A DNA stretch of 40,314 bases from Collinsella sp. 4_8_47FAA. Its GTDB lineage: Bacteria; Actinomycetota; Coriobacteriia; Coriobacteriales; Coriobacteriaceae. Below are positions 1 to 8,890 of this stretch, one piece after another. Below the pieces are notes generated by a model. That model saw only the letters and a program-made list of their open reading frames with translations, did no database searches and had not been told where the DNA came from. Positions within the stretch are counted from its first letter, which is position 1. Each line of letters starts with the position of its first letter. The stretch spans positions 49,792 through 90,105 of the forward strand of contig NZ_KN214136.1 in the NCBI RefSeq assembly GCF_000763055.1. The letters run 5' to 3'. The position numbers were made by a program, and so were the translations under genes.

Positions 1-435
1 TCGCGCGCCTTCATGCACCTCGACACGGTCTTCACCCAGATCGACGTCGATAAGTTCACGATCCACCCCGCCATCATGGGCACCCTGCGCGTCTACGAGC
101 TGACCGCCGGCAAGAACCCGGGCGACGTGAACATCCGCCTGATCGAGGACACCCTCGAGCACGTCCTGGAGGACGCCACCGGCGTCGACCAGGTCAAGCT
201 GATCCCCTGCGGCGGCGGCGACCCGATCGCGGCCTCCCGCGAGCAGTGGAACGACGGCTCCAACACCCTGTGCGTCGAGCCCGGCAAGATCTGCGTCTAC
301 GCCCGCAACACCGTCACCAACGACGTGCTGTACAAGGAGGGCCTGGACCTTCTCGTCGTGCCCTCCGCCGAGCTCTCCCGCGGCCGCGGCGGCCCGCGCT
401 GCATGAGCATGCCCTTCTGGCGCGAGGACCTCTAA
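1..435 (+). CDS. arcA: Arginine deiminase, C-terminal part (5' end outside window)
   Basis: The reading frame is open from the first base and ends at TAA 433-435, leaving 144 C-terminal residues of a protein normally about 410 long. Arginine deiminase hydrolyses arginine to citrulline and ammonia in the cytoplasm, the first step of the ADI pathway. Seen here: the family block MHLDTVFT (His at 16-18, equivalent to the catalytic His) and the terminal [10 protein letters not shown] block, whose Cys (400-402) is the expected nucleophile. The in-frame ATG at 13 is internal to the conserved block and is not the true start. Neighbours arcB and an antiporter complete the pathway; carbamate kinase (arcC) is not in the window. 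Codons are strongly C/G-ending, as in a highly expressed gene. Confidence 0.95.
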   Translation, partial: SRAFMHLDTVFTQIDVDKFTIHPAIMGTLRVYELTAGKNPGDVNIRLIEDTLEHVLEDATGVDQVKLIPCGGGDPIAASREQWNDGSNTLCVEPGKICVYARNTVTNDVLYKEGLDLLVVPSAELSRGRGGPRCMSMPFWREDL

Positions 436-447
436 GTCTTTCCGTTT

Positions 448-479
448 CCGGTGCGGTCCCCCTACAACCGCACCGGTTT
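448..479 (+). terminator. Hairpin after arcA, possible attenuator or terminator
   Basis: A perfect 10-bp stem (448-457 with 467-476, CCGGTGCGGT arm) with a 9-base loop is followed by only three T residues. It could reduce read-through from arcA into arcB rather than stop it fully. Confidence 0.5.
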
Positions 480-501
480 CGCCTGTCAAACGGGCTACAC
501 T

Positions 502-517
502 AATTACTTATGTAATT
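502..517. promoter_or_regulatory. Palindrome AATTAC-TTAT-GTAATT upstream of arcB
   Basis: A perfect 6-bp inverted repeat with a 4-base spacer lies 24 bases upstream of the arcB start and just ahead of its ribosome binding site (GAAAGGA, about 527-533). The AT-rich dyad stands out from its GC-rich surroundings and resembles in shape an ArgR or Crp/Fnr-type operator, but it does not match either consensus well. No convincing -35/-10 pair was found here. Confidence 0.35.
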
Positions 518-541
518 CATTTCTTCGAAAGGAAACAAACC

Positions 542-1537
542 ATGGGTGTTAACCTCTCCGGCCGTAGCTTCCTCAAGCTCCTCGACCTCACCACCGAGGA
601 GATCGAGTACCTGCTCAAGCTCTCCAAGAACTTCAAGGACATGAAGCGCGCTGGCGTTCCGCACCGCTATCTCGAGGGTAAGAACATCGTTCTGCTCTTC
701 CAGAAGACTTCCACTCGTACCCGCTGCGCCTTCGAGGTCGGCGGCATGGATCTGGGCATGGGCGTCACCTACCTCGATCCCGGTTCGTCGCAGATGGGCA
801 AGAAGGAGTCCATCGAGGACACCGCCCGCGTTCTCGGCCGCATGTATGACGGCATCGAGTTCCGTGGCTTTGCCCAGGACGACGTCGAGGAGCTCGCTGC
901 CAAGTCCGGCGTGCCCGTGTGGAACGGCCTGACCACCGAGTGGCACCCCACCCAGATGCTCGCCGACATCCTGACCGTCCAGGAGAACTTCAACTACGAC
1001 ATCAAGGGCAAGACCCTCGTCTTCATGGGCGACTGCAAGAACAACGTCGCTCGCTCCCTCATGGTTGTCTGCTCCAAGCTCGGTATGAACTTCGTGGCCT
1101 GCGGCCCCGAGGAGTGCATGCCCGCTGACGACGTCATCGAGGCCTGCAAGCCCATCGCCGAGGCCAATGGCTGCACCATCAAGCTGACCACCGACGTCAA
1201 GGACGGCGTCACCGGTGCCGACGTTATCTACACCGACGTGTGGGTCTCCATGGGCGAGCCCGACGAGGTCTGGGCCGAGCGCATCGCTCAGCTCACCCCG
1301 TATCGTGTCACCTCCGACGTCATGGCTATGGCCAACCCGGGTGCCATCTTCCTGCACTGCCTGCCCAGCTTCCACGACACCAACACCACCATTGGCGCCG
1401 AGAAGTGCGAGCAGTTCGGCATCACCGAGCAGGAGGTCACCGACGAGGTCTTCGAGAGCCCCGCTTCCAAGGTCTTCGACGAGGCTGAGAACCGCATGCA
1501 CACCATCAAGGCTGTCATGTACGCCACGCTCAAGTAA
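542..1537 (+). CDS. arcB: Ornithine carbamoyltransferase, catabolic type
   Basis: 331 residues, the usual OTC length. It catalyses citrulline + phosphate to ornithine + carbamoyl phosphate (the ADI direction) or the reverse in biosynthesis. Seen: carbamoyl-phosphate binding motif STRTR at residues 57-61, HPTQ at 135-138, the SMGE loop at about 236-239 and the ornithine-site HCLP at 272-275. Start ATG 542 follows GAAAGGA. The catabolic assignment rests on position between arcA and a YfcC-type antiporter; sequence alone would also allow argF. It ends at a strong terminator, so arcA-arcB probably form one unit. Confidence 0.95.
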   Translation: MGVNLSGRSFLKLLDLTTEEIEYLLKLSKNFKDMKRAGVPHRYLEGKNIVLLFQKTSTRTRCAFEVGGMDLGMGVTYLDPGSSQMGKKESIEDTARVLGRMYDGIEFRGFAQDDVEELAAKSGVPVWNGLTTEWHPTQMLADILTVQENFNYDIKGKTLVFMGDCKNNVARSLMVVCSKLGMNFVACGPEECMPADDVIEACKPIAEANGCTIKLTTDVKDGVTGADVIYTDVWVSMGEPDEVWAERIAQLTPYRVTSDVMAMANPGAIFLHCLPSFHDTNTTIGAEKCEQFGITEQEVTDEVFESPASKVFDEAENRMHTIKAVMYATLK

Positions 1538-1552
1538 GAGCATCTAGCATCT

Positions 1553-1592
1553 CGCTCGGGGTGTATTGCTGCACACCCCGAGCGGTTTTATC
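1553..1592 (+). terminator. Rho-independent terminator after arcB
   Basis: A perfect 12-bp GC-rich stem (1553-1564 with 1573-1584), 8-base loop and a following GTTTTAT tract. Confidence 0.9.
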
Positions 1593-1600
1593 TGGTAATA

Positions 1601-1651
1601 ATCTCGCATCAAGCGGCAGGCACGGCACGGAAGAGCCGCTTCGGGCGAGAT
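1601..1651 (+). promoter_or_regulatory. Structured leader element before the antiporter gene
   Basis: Two nested perfect 7-bp stems, 1601-1607 with 1645-1651 (ATCTCGC/GCGAGAT) and 1611-1617 with 1635-1641 (AAGCGGC/GCCGCTT), are separated by a symmetric 3x3 internal loop and capped by a 17-base loop. The element starts shortly after the arcB terminator and ends about 17 bases before the GGGGGG ribosome binding site. There is no T tract, so it is not a simple terminator. It may be a 5'-UTR structure controlling the antiporter. Confidence 0.5.
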
Positions 1652-1684
1652 CAGTAAATGATTTATGAAGGGGGGATGAGAACT

Positions 1685-3163
1685 ATGACTGAGACCGCTA
1701 AGAAAAAGCGCGGTATGCCTTCATCGTTCACCATTCTTCTTGCTCTGCTGGCAATTGTCGCAGTGATTACCGTTATCGTCTCCGGTACGTCCGGTGGCGC
1801 GGTTACCGCAGCCCGTCTGAGCGATTTCTGCACCGCCCCGATCCTGGGCTTCGCTGACGCTCTGCCCGTCTGCCTCTTCGTTATGATCCTGGGCGGCTTC
1901 CTCGGCATGATGACCGAGACCGGCGCCCTGGACAACGGCATTGCCGTTCTGGTGCAGAAGCTTAAGGGCAACGAGATTATGCTCATTCCCGTGCTGATGC
2001 TCATCTTCTCCCTCGGTGGTACCACCTATGGTATGTGCGAGGAGACCGTTCCCTTCTACGCCCTGCTCGCCGCTACCATGATGGCCGCTGGCTTCGACCC
2101 CATGGTCGGTGCCGCTACCGTCCTGCTCGGCGCTGGCTGCGGCTGCCTGGGCTCCACGGTTAACCCGTTCGCCGTCGGCGCTGCCGTCGACGCTCTGACC
2201 GGCGTTGGCATTGAGGTCAACCAGTCCATCATCATCGGCCTCGGTGCCGTCCTGTGGATTGTCACTACCGCTATGTCCATCTTCTTCGTGATGAACTATG
2301 CCAAGAAGGTCAAGGCTGACAAGGGTTCCACCATCCTGTCGATGCAGGAGCTCAAGGACGCCGAAGAGGCTCACGGCAAGGCTGCTTCCGAGGTCCACAA
2401 GGAGGTCAAGCTCACCGGTCGTCAGAAGGGTGTTCTGATTGCCTTCGCCTTCACCTTCGTCGTCATGATCGTCGGCTTCATTCCGCTGGCCGACCTCAAC
2501 GAGGGCGTCGCCAACTTCTTCGACGCTGGCGCCGTCTACGACGCCGACGGTAACGCCGTCGTCCAGGGCTGGTCTGCCCTGATCACCGGCCTGCCCATTG
2601 GCCAGTGGTACTTCGACGAGGCTTCCACCTGGTTCTTCCTCATGGCCGTCCTGATCGGTATCATCGGTGGCCTGTCCGAGAAGCAGATCGTTAACACCTT
2701 CATCACCGGCGCTGCCGACATGATGTCCGTTGTTCTCGTCATCGCCCTCGCCCGTGGTATCTCCGTCCTCATGGCTAACACCGGCCTCGACGTCTACGTC
2801 CTCGACGCTGCCGCCAATGCTCTGGCTGGCCTGTCCGGCGTGATCTTCGCTCCCATGAGCTTCCTGGTCTACTTCGGCCTGTCCTTCCTGATCCCCTCGA
2901 CCTCTGGTATGGCTACCGTCTCCATGCCCATCATGGGACCGCTGGCTGTTAAGCTCGGCTTCTCGCCCGAGGTCATGGTCATGATCTTCTCCGCTGCTAT
3001 CGGTGTCGTGAACCTGTTCACCCCGACCTCCGGTGCCATCATGGGCGGTCTCGCCCTGGCCAAGATCGAGTGGACGACCTGGCTCAAGTTTGCCCTTAAG
3101 CTCATCGTCGCTCTCTCCGCCGTCTGCGCCGTCATCCTGACCGTCGCCTGCGTGCTGCTCTAA
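1685..3163 (+). CDS. YfcC-family transporter, probable arginine/ornithine antiporter
   Basis: 492 residues of a strongly hydrophobic polytopic membrane protein of the YfcC / C4-dicarboxylate anaerobic carrier-like superfamily. Visible family-like blocks include a Gly-rich GGTTYGMCEET segment and GCGCLGSTVNPFAVGAA in the N-terminal half, and PSTSGMATVSMPIMGP plus FTPTSGA near the C-terminus, typical of re-entrant loops in this fold. A cytoplasmic charged loop (about residues 205-240) divides the two halves. I chose ATG 1685 because GAAGGGGGG (1667-1675) sits 9 bases upstream; ATGs at 1658 and 1676 precede or overlap that site. Placement after arcA-arcB suggests arginine-in/ornithine-out exchange; this is inference, since family substrates vary. 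Confidence 0.85.
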   Translation: MTETAKKKRGMPSSFTILLALLAIVAVITVIVSGTSGGAVTAARLSDFCTAPILGFADALPVCLFVMILGGFLGMMTETGALDNGIAVLVQKLKGNEIMLIPVLMLIFSLGGTTYGMCEETVPFYALLAATMMAAGFDPMVGAATVLLGAGCGCLGSTVNPFAVGAAVDALTGVGIEVNQSIIIGLGAVLWIVTTAMSIFFVMNYAKKVKADKGSTILSMQELKDAEEAHGKAASEVHKEVKLTGRQKGVLIAFAFTFVVMIVGFIPLADLNEGVANFFDAGAVYDADGNAVVQGWSALITGLPIGQWYFDEASTWFFLMAVLIGIIGGLSEKQIVNTFITGAADMMSVVLVIALARGISVLMANTGLDVYVLDAAANALAGLSGVIFAPMSFLVYFGLSFLIPSTSGMATVSMPIMGPLAVKLGFSPEVMVMIFSAAIGVVNLFTPTSGAIMGGLALAKIEWTTWLKFALKLIVALSAVCAVILTVACVLL

Positions 3164-3265
3164 GTACCCAACGGGTACCCCACGGAAACCTTGACGATCC
3201 TGTAAAGGATCACCTGGTCATCGTCTGTCCGGTGGGGTCAACCCACCGGTAGACTCCTACCTTTA

Positions 3266-3296
3266 GCCCCCTCCCGTTCCGTGCGCGGGAGGGGGC
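3266..3296 (+). terminator. GC-rich hairpin, probable terminator of the antiporter gene
   Basis: Perfect 11-bp stem GCCCCCTCCCG (3266-3276) with its complement at 3286-3296 and a 9-base loop. The T tract is poor (GCTCTCAT). It is the strongest of a series: smaller perfect hairpins precede it at 3164-3178 (GTACCC/GGGTAC), 3196-3211 (GATCCT/AGGATC) and 3229-3249 (CCGGTGGG/CCCACCGG), and an 11-bp hairpin follows at 3306-3330. Confidence 0.55.
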
Positions 3297-3344
3297 GCTC
3301 TCATGTTGCGCGGTTCTACGAACCGCGCAACCAGTCGACGCTGC

Positions 3345-3443
3345 GCGCCGCCCAGAACGACAATTTGTCATTCAAAAGGCAAGGCATGACCAGAAGGTCT
3401 ATGCCTTGCCTTTTGAATGACAAATTGTACGTCCTGGACGGCG
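3345..3443. repeat. Very long palindrome (about 43-base arms)
   Basis: The core is a perfect 28-bp inverted repeat (3360-3387 with 3401-3428). The intervening 13 bases themselves pair (GACC-AGAA-GGTC plus one bulged T), giving a 32-bp stem with a tetraloop. The outer flanks (GCGCCGCCCAGAACG on the left against GCGCCGTCCAGGACG on the reverse complement of the right) extend the pairing with two mismatches. It encodes no protein and carries no transposase. It could be a miniature inverted-repeat element or an intergenic hairpin blocking transcription from either side. Confidence 0.85.
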
Positions 3444-3674
3444 CTCGCTGACTTATGCTCAACCTGCGGCGCTGCCATTGTTGCAGGCAGGAGGCAGCTT
3501 GCTCGCTCCGGTGCACGTTTGCTGGCTTTGGCTCTGCCTGTGACGTTTCCATTGTTGGTGCGGAGTGACTTGTTCCCTGCTCCAAATTAGCTACCCCGGG
3601 TCCCCGGTGGTTGCGGTGGGCGTGTTTGGTTGGTGCCTGTTGATGGTCTGGGTATCGGGGAGGGCGGGCTCCGT

Positions 3675-3680
3675 TATAAT
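3675..3680 (+). promoter_or_regulatory. -10 box TATAAT for the DUF1846 gene
   Basis: A perfect TATAAT lies 39 bases before the start codon at 3720. No recognisable -35 hexamer is present at 16-18 bases upstream, so only the -10 element is claimed. Confidence 0.5.
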
Positions 3681-3719
3681 CGCCTAGAACATTAAATGGA
3701 AACGGGACGGGAGCCATAC

Positions 3720-5201
3720 ATGCGCCAGGGTTTCGACAACGCGAAGTATATCGAGCTGCAGGCCGCTCATATTAAGGAGCGCATCTCGCAGTTTGGCGGC
3801 AAGCTGTATTTGGAGTTTGGCGGCAAGCTGTTTGACGACTATCATGCGAGTCGCGTGCTGCCGGGTTTTGAGCCGGACAGCAAGTTTCGCATGCTCAAGA
3901 GCATTGCCGACGACGTCGAGGTCATCATCGCCATTAACGCGAACCACATCGAGAAGAACAAGGCTCGCGGTGACCTGGGTATTACCTATGACGAGGACGT
4001 CTTGCGCCTGGTCGACCTGTTCCGCGGCAATGGTTTTGCTGTCGCGGCCGTGGTTATCACCCAGTATGCAGGCCAGCCCGCCGCTGACGTCTTCCGCAAT
4101 CGCCTGAACGCGCTCGGCATTCCTGCCAAGCTGCACTATCCCATCGAGGGCTATCCGCACGACGTCGACCTGATCGTGTCCGACGACGGCTATGGCAAGA
4201 ACGAGTTTGTCGAGACCACTCGTCCGCTCGTCGTGGTCACCGCCCCCGGCCCCGGCTCGGGCAAGCTCGCCACCTGCCTGTCTCAGCTCTATCACGAGCA
4301 CAAGCACGGCACCGCCGCCGGCTACGCCAAGTTCGAGACTTTCCCGGTCTGGAACCTTCCCCTCACGCATCCGGTCAACATCGCCTATGAGGCCGCCACG
4401 GCCGACCTCGACGATGCGAATATCATCGACTCCTTCCACTTGGAGGCCTATAACAAGACTACGGTCAACTACAACCGCGACGTCGAGGCCTTCCCGGTGG
4501 TCCGTGCCCTGATGGAAAAGATCCTGGGCAAGAGCCCCTACCAGAGCCCCACGGACATGGGCGTCAATATGGTCGGCTTTGCCATCACCGATGACGATGC
4601 CTGCCGCGACGCTTCCAAGATGGAGATCGTCCGCCGCTACTTTACCGCGGTCGAAAATGTGCGCCGTACCGGCGTGGGCGATGAGCAAGTCGACCGTCTC
4701 AAGATCATTATGAAGAAGGCTGGTATCGACAAGAATTACTCGCCGGCACGCTCGGCCGCCCTTACCAGGGAGCAGCTGACGGGTGGCCCCGTAGGCGCCA
4801 TGGTCATGCCCGATGGCTCCGTGGTGACCGGCAAGACTTCCACGCGCCTGGGCGCCGCGAGCTCGCTCATCATGAATGCACTTAAGCATGTCTCGGGCGT
4901 TGACCTTGAGCTCGAGGTCATTAGTGATGAGGCGATCGAGCCTATCAGCAAGCTCAAGACGCATTTCCTGGGTAGCAAGAACCCGCGCCTGCACACTGAC
5001 GAGACGCTTATGGCGCTCTCGATCACCTCGGCAACGAGCGAGACGGCGGCCCGCGTCCTTTCGGGCCTGGAGCAGCTGCGCGGCTGCGATGCCTTCTTTA
5101 GCGTAATCATCTCGCCGACGGACGAGACGGTGTTGCGCAAGCTGGGCATCAACGTGTGCTGTGAGCCCAAGTTCGAGCGCCGTGGTTTCTTCCACCGCTA
5201 A
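3720..5201 (+). CDS. DUF1846 (UPF0371) family protein
   Basis: 493 residues, matching the usual length of about 495. The N-terminus (GFDNAKYIELQAAHI then ERISQFGGKLYLEFGGKLFDD) is characteristic of this family, as is the later TAPGPGSGKLATCLSQLYH block, a nucleotide-binding-like glycine loop. No biochemical role is firmly established. Start ATG 3720 has GGGAG 7-11 bases upstream; the in-frame ATG 3696 has no ribosome binding site and adds residues not expected in the family. The gene is monocistronic: TATAAT box upstream, terminator downstream. Confidence 0.92.
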   Translation: MRQGFDNAKYIELQAAHIKERISQFGGKLYLEFGGKLFDDYHASRVLPGFEPDSKFRMLKSIADDVEVIIAINANHIEKNKARGDLGITYDEDVLRLVDLFRGNGFAVAAVVITQYAGQPAADVFRNRLNALGIPAKLHYPIEGYPHDVDLIVSDDGYGKNEFVETTRPLVVVTAPGPGSGKLATCLSQLYHEHKHGTAAGYAKFETFPVWNLPLTHPVNIAYEAATADLDDANIIDSFHLEAYNKTTVNYNRDVEAFPVVRALMEKILGKSPYQSPTDMGVNMVGFAITDDDACRDASKMEIVRRYFTAVENVRRTGVGDEQVDRLKIIMKKAGIDKNYSPARSAALTREQLTGGPVGAMVMPDGSVVTGKTSTRLGAASSLIMNALKHVSGVDLELEVISDEAIEPISKLKTHFLGSKNPRLHTDETLMALSITSATSETAARVLSGLEQLRGCDAFFSVIISPTDETVLRKLGINVCCEPKFERRGFFHR

Positions 5202-5220
5202 GCCTGGATAAATTGGTCTG

Positions 5221-5260
5221 AAAGGGGCACATCGGGTATGCATTCGGTGCGCCCCTTTTA
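5221..5260 (+). terminator. Rho-independent terminator after the DUF1846 gene
   Basis: AAAGGGGC (5221-5228) pairs with GCCCCTTT (5251-5258); the stem extends inward through CA/TG and CG/CG with one mismatch and one G-U pair, with an 11-base loop and a TTTTA end. Confidence 0.8.
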
Positions 5261-5325
5261 TCAACAAAGCTACCGTTTAACCTAAAAATAGCCCGCTTAC
5301 CTGCCTATAAGCAATTTGGGCGGTA

Positions 5326-5331
5326 TACAAT
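5326..5331 (+). promoter_or_regulatory. Possible -10 box TACAAT before the winged-helix gene
   Basis: TATACAAT at 5324-5331 lies 120 bases upstream of the start at 5451. No good -35 at the correct distance. The intervening leader holds an 8-bp inverted repeat CATGATGG/CCATCATG (5367-5374 with 5385-5392) that could be an operator or leader hairpin. Confidence 0.3.
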
Positions 5332-5450
5332 AACCCTAATTGTTTCATCCTTTTGCGGGGATGCCGCATGATGGATGTTGCCGGCCATCATGGGGTGTGC
5401 CGGTCGCGCACGGTGCAGGTGATGCCCGTGCTCGGTTTGAGGAGGCTGCC

Positions 5451-5789
5451 ATGGCTGGCAAGGGTCGTGCGAGTGTCAACGATATGAAGCGCGTCGAGGT
5501 GCAGGTGCTGATGGAGATCGCACAGCAGTCCGAAGACAACGGCGGATTTTATGGCTTTTCGCGCAAGACGCTTGCCGAGCGTGTGGGGGTGTCTCCGTAT
5601 CGCGCCCGCGCGGCAATTGAACGCTTGGAATCCGAAGACATCATTGAGGTCGTCTCGCGCTACAGCGACGACGGCGGCCAGCTCGCAAATGGTATTTGTC
5701 TCACGGAGCGTGGCGAATGGTATCTAGAGGGCATCCGTGCCGGCATACTCGTGCAGGACTTGATCAAGGACGAAGTCGCCGATCGATAA
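5451..5789 (+). CDS. Small winged helix-turn-helix protein, putative regulator
   Basis: 112 residues. The centre (about residues 25-75) reads as a winged helix: FYGFSRKTLAERVGVSPYRA fits helix-turn-recognition helix, followed by ERLESEDIIEVVSRYSDDG and a LANGICLTERG wing. A C-terminal helix could dimerise. Start ATG 5451 has GAGGAGG (5440-5446) five bases upstream; the frame is open back to an ATG at 5340 but that region has no ribosome binding site. It resembles GntR or plasmid-replication-type winged helices only in general form; I cannot assign a family or target. It stands alone between two terminators, next to pyrG. Confidence 0.75.
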   Translation: MAGKGRASVNDMKRVEVQVLMEIAQQSEDNGGFYGFSRKTLAERVGVSPYRARAAIERLESEDIIEVVSRYSDDGGQLANGICLTERGEWYLEGIRAGILVQDLIKDEVADR

Positions 5790-5810
5790 CGGCGCGCATT
5801 CATAGTGGAA

Positions 5811-5846
5811 ACGACGCCGCCTGGGCAACCGGACGGCGTTTTGTTT
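5811..5846 (+). terminator. Probable terminator before pyrG
   Basis: ACGCCG (5814-5819) pairs with CGGCGT (5834-5839), extended by CC/GG with one bulged A, and is followed by TTTGTTT. Confidence 0.6.
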
Positions 5847-5880
5847 CGAGATGGAGAAATGCGATTGCGCGTAAGAAAAA

Positions 5881-5912
5881 TTGCGTGCGGCGCGCGTCGC
5901 GAGTATTACAAT
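5881..5912 (+). promoter_or_regulatory. Possible pyrG promoter
   Basis: TTGCGT at 5881-5886 followed after 17 bases by TATTAC (5904-5909), overlapping TACAAT (5907-5912). The two candidate -10 boxes cannot be separated by eye; the -35 is only a moderate match. The leader from here to ATG 5968 is about 50 bases. Confidence 0.35.
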
Positions 5913-5961
5913 GAAGACCCGTAAGATGTGTATGGACAACTTCTACGGGAAGCGCAGGTAA

Positions 5962-7629
<1,668 letters not shown>

Positions 7630-7631
7630 GG

Positions 7632-8573
7632 GTGCCGGCGAATAAGGAACATACCGAAGCTACTCCCTCGTCGCTCGCCGTGGCGGCGGGGGAGTATCTC
7701 GATTACCTCGCGGTCGAGCGGGGCTTGGCGCGCAACACGATTGCGGCCTATCGTCGTGACCTGACGACGTACTGCGCCTATCTGGAGCGGGCTGACGTTG
7801 CGTCTTTTGAAGAGGTGACCCGTCAGGTCGTGGAGGGCTTTGTTGCCGATCGCCGCGACGGAGGCTATTCCGACGCCTCGGTGGAGCGCACGCTTGCTGC
7901 CGTGAAGGGCCTGCATGCCTTTTTGGTGTGCGATGGGGCCGTGGCCCAAAACCCGACGGCGGCGTTGCGCCTGCCCAAAAAGGCAGATCGCCTGCCGGAA
8001 TACCTTTCGGTGGAGGACGTCTCGGCACTGCTCGATCAAGACTTTCCCGAGGGCGAGATGGGACTGCGCGATCACGCCATCTTGGAAGTGCTTTACGGTT
8101 GCGGCTTGCGCGTGAGTGAGCTGGTTGGGCTCGATGTGGGCGATATCCATATCGATGACGGGTTTGTCCTGGTGCGCGGTAAGGGCTCCAAGGAGCGTCT
8201 GGCCCCGTTGGTGGGAAGCGCGGCTCGTGCCTTGGCACACTATATAGGTGACGGGCGCACGCTCCTGGCCGCCCATGCTCACGGGACGGAGACCTCGGCG
8301 GTCTTTTTAAATAAGAACGGACGTCGCCTGTCGCGCCAGGCCGTGCATGCGATATGCGAGCGGTATGGGCGCCAGGTGGGGCTGATTGGGCTCCATCCCC
8401 ACACCCTGCGCCACTCCTTTGCCACCCACATGCTCGCGGGCGGTGCCGACCTGCGTGTGCTGCAGGAGATTTTGGGCCATGCCGATATTTCGACCACGCA
8501 GGTCTACACGCATGTCGACCGCACGCAACTGACCGAGGTCTATCTGGCGGCGCATCCGTTGGCACATCGCTAG
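7632..8573 (+). CDS. xerD: Tyrosine recombinase XerD (chromosome dimer resolution)
   Basis: 313 residues. An N-terminal core-binding SAM-like domain (about residues 15-105) precedes the catalytic domain. All catalytic residues are present: Arg160 (CGLRVSEL), Lys184 (RGKGSKER), His257 and Arg260 (HTLRHSFATH), His283 (LGHADIS) and the nucleophile Tyr292 (TQVYTHVD). XerD with XerC resolves chromosome dimers at dif during division. The start is GTG 7632, two bases after pyrG's TAA, with no strong ribosome binding site of its own, so it is probably coupled to pyrG translation. XerC versus XerD cannot be settled without comparing both paralogues; the residues and length fit XerD. Its downstream dcw neighbours fit a division role. 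Confidence 0.92.
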   Translation: MPANKEHTEATPSSLAVAAGEYLDYLAVERGLARNTIAAYRRDLTTYCAYLERADVASFEEVTRQVVEGFVADRRDGGYSDASVERTLAAVKGLHAFLVCDGAVAQNPTAALRLPKKADRLPEYLSVEDVSALLDQDFPEGEMGLRDHAILEVLYGCGLRVSELVGLDVGDIHIDDGFVLVRGKGSKERLAPLVGSAARALAHYIGDGRTLLAAHAHGTETSAVFLNKNGRRLSRQAVHAICERYGRQVGLIGLHPHTLRHSFATHMLAGGADLRVLQEILGHADISTTQVYTHVDRTQLTEVYLAAHPLAHR

Positions 8574-8608
8574 CACCTCGCTGACCTGCATATTTATAAA
8601 TGTTAAAG

Positions 8609-8676
8609 GGGACGGGCCCCAGATTGCCGAGACGCACTTTTGCGCACATGGGCAATCTGGGGCCCGTCCCATTTTT
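8609..8676 (+). repeat. Perfect 20-bp palindrome after xerD, REP-like and possible terminator
   Basis: Arms 8609-8628 (beginning GGGACGGGCCCC) and 8651-8670 are perfectly complementary; the 22-base loop has its own small stem (CGCA 8633-8636 with TGCG 8641-8644). The right arm is followed by ATTTTT (8671-8676), so it could terminate xerD transcription. The GGGACGGGCCC base resembles the one at 34342-34354. Confidence 0.85.
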
Positions 8677-8776
8677 CGCCAGACACCGACGCGTTGGTGG
8701 GCCGTGTGTACCGTGGGTGGGGGAGTTTGGGGGCGATGTGAACGGTGTGTAAAGGGACGTAAAAATCGCCTCAAGG

Positions 8777-8790
8777 TCAACTTGAAGGTT
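8777..8790. promoter_or_regulatory. TCAACTTGAAGGTT motif upstream of mraZ
   Basis: Identical to the 14 bases at 23307-23320 upstream of ftsZ. The core TCAA-C-TTGA is palindromic, and here it is also flanked by CCTCAA (8769-8774) and TTGAGG (8789-8794). Its form recalls MerR-family operators; the protein is unknown. Confidence 0.5.
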
Positions 8791-8857
8791 GAGGTTCGCG
8801 GGCGTGGTTCTACAGGTGGCATCCCGCCTTTGCTGCAAACACAACATATTGTGTTTT

Positions 8858-8871
8858 CGAACATATGCTCG
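8858..8871. promoter_or_regulatory. LexA (SOS) box-like site CGAACATATGCTCG
   Basis: It matches the Gram-positive LexA/DinR consensus CGAACATATGTTCG at 13 of 14 positions (C for T at position 11). It is flanked by two copies of ACAACATATTG (8841-8851 and 8882-8892). It sits about 100 bases upstream of the predicted mraZ transcription start. Confidence 0.45.
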
Positions 8872-8890
8872 GGGGTGTTTTACAACATAT

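Larger units (their letters stand above)
3164..3719. other. Gene-free 556-base intergenic region rich in hairpins
   Basis: No credible gene on either strand. It begins with a series of short hairpins (3164-3178, 3196-3211, 3229-3249, 3266-3296, 3306-3330), continues with a very long palindrome (3345-3443) and ends with the probable promoter of the next gene. From about 3445 to 3665 I see no structure. Confidence 0.8.

Noticed and set aside
484-501. arcB promoter from TGTCAA and TACACT
   Set aside because: The two hexamers are only about seven bases apart, too close for a promoter.
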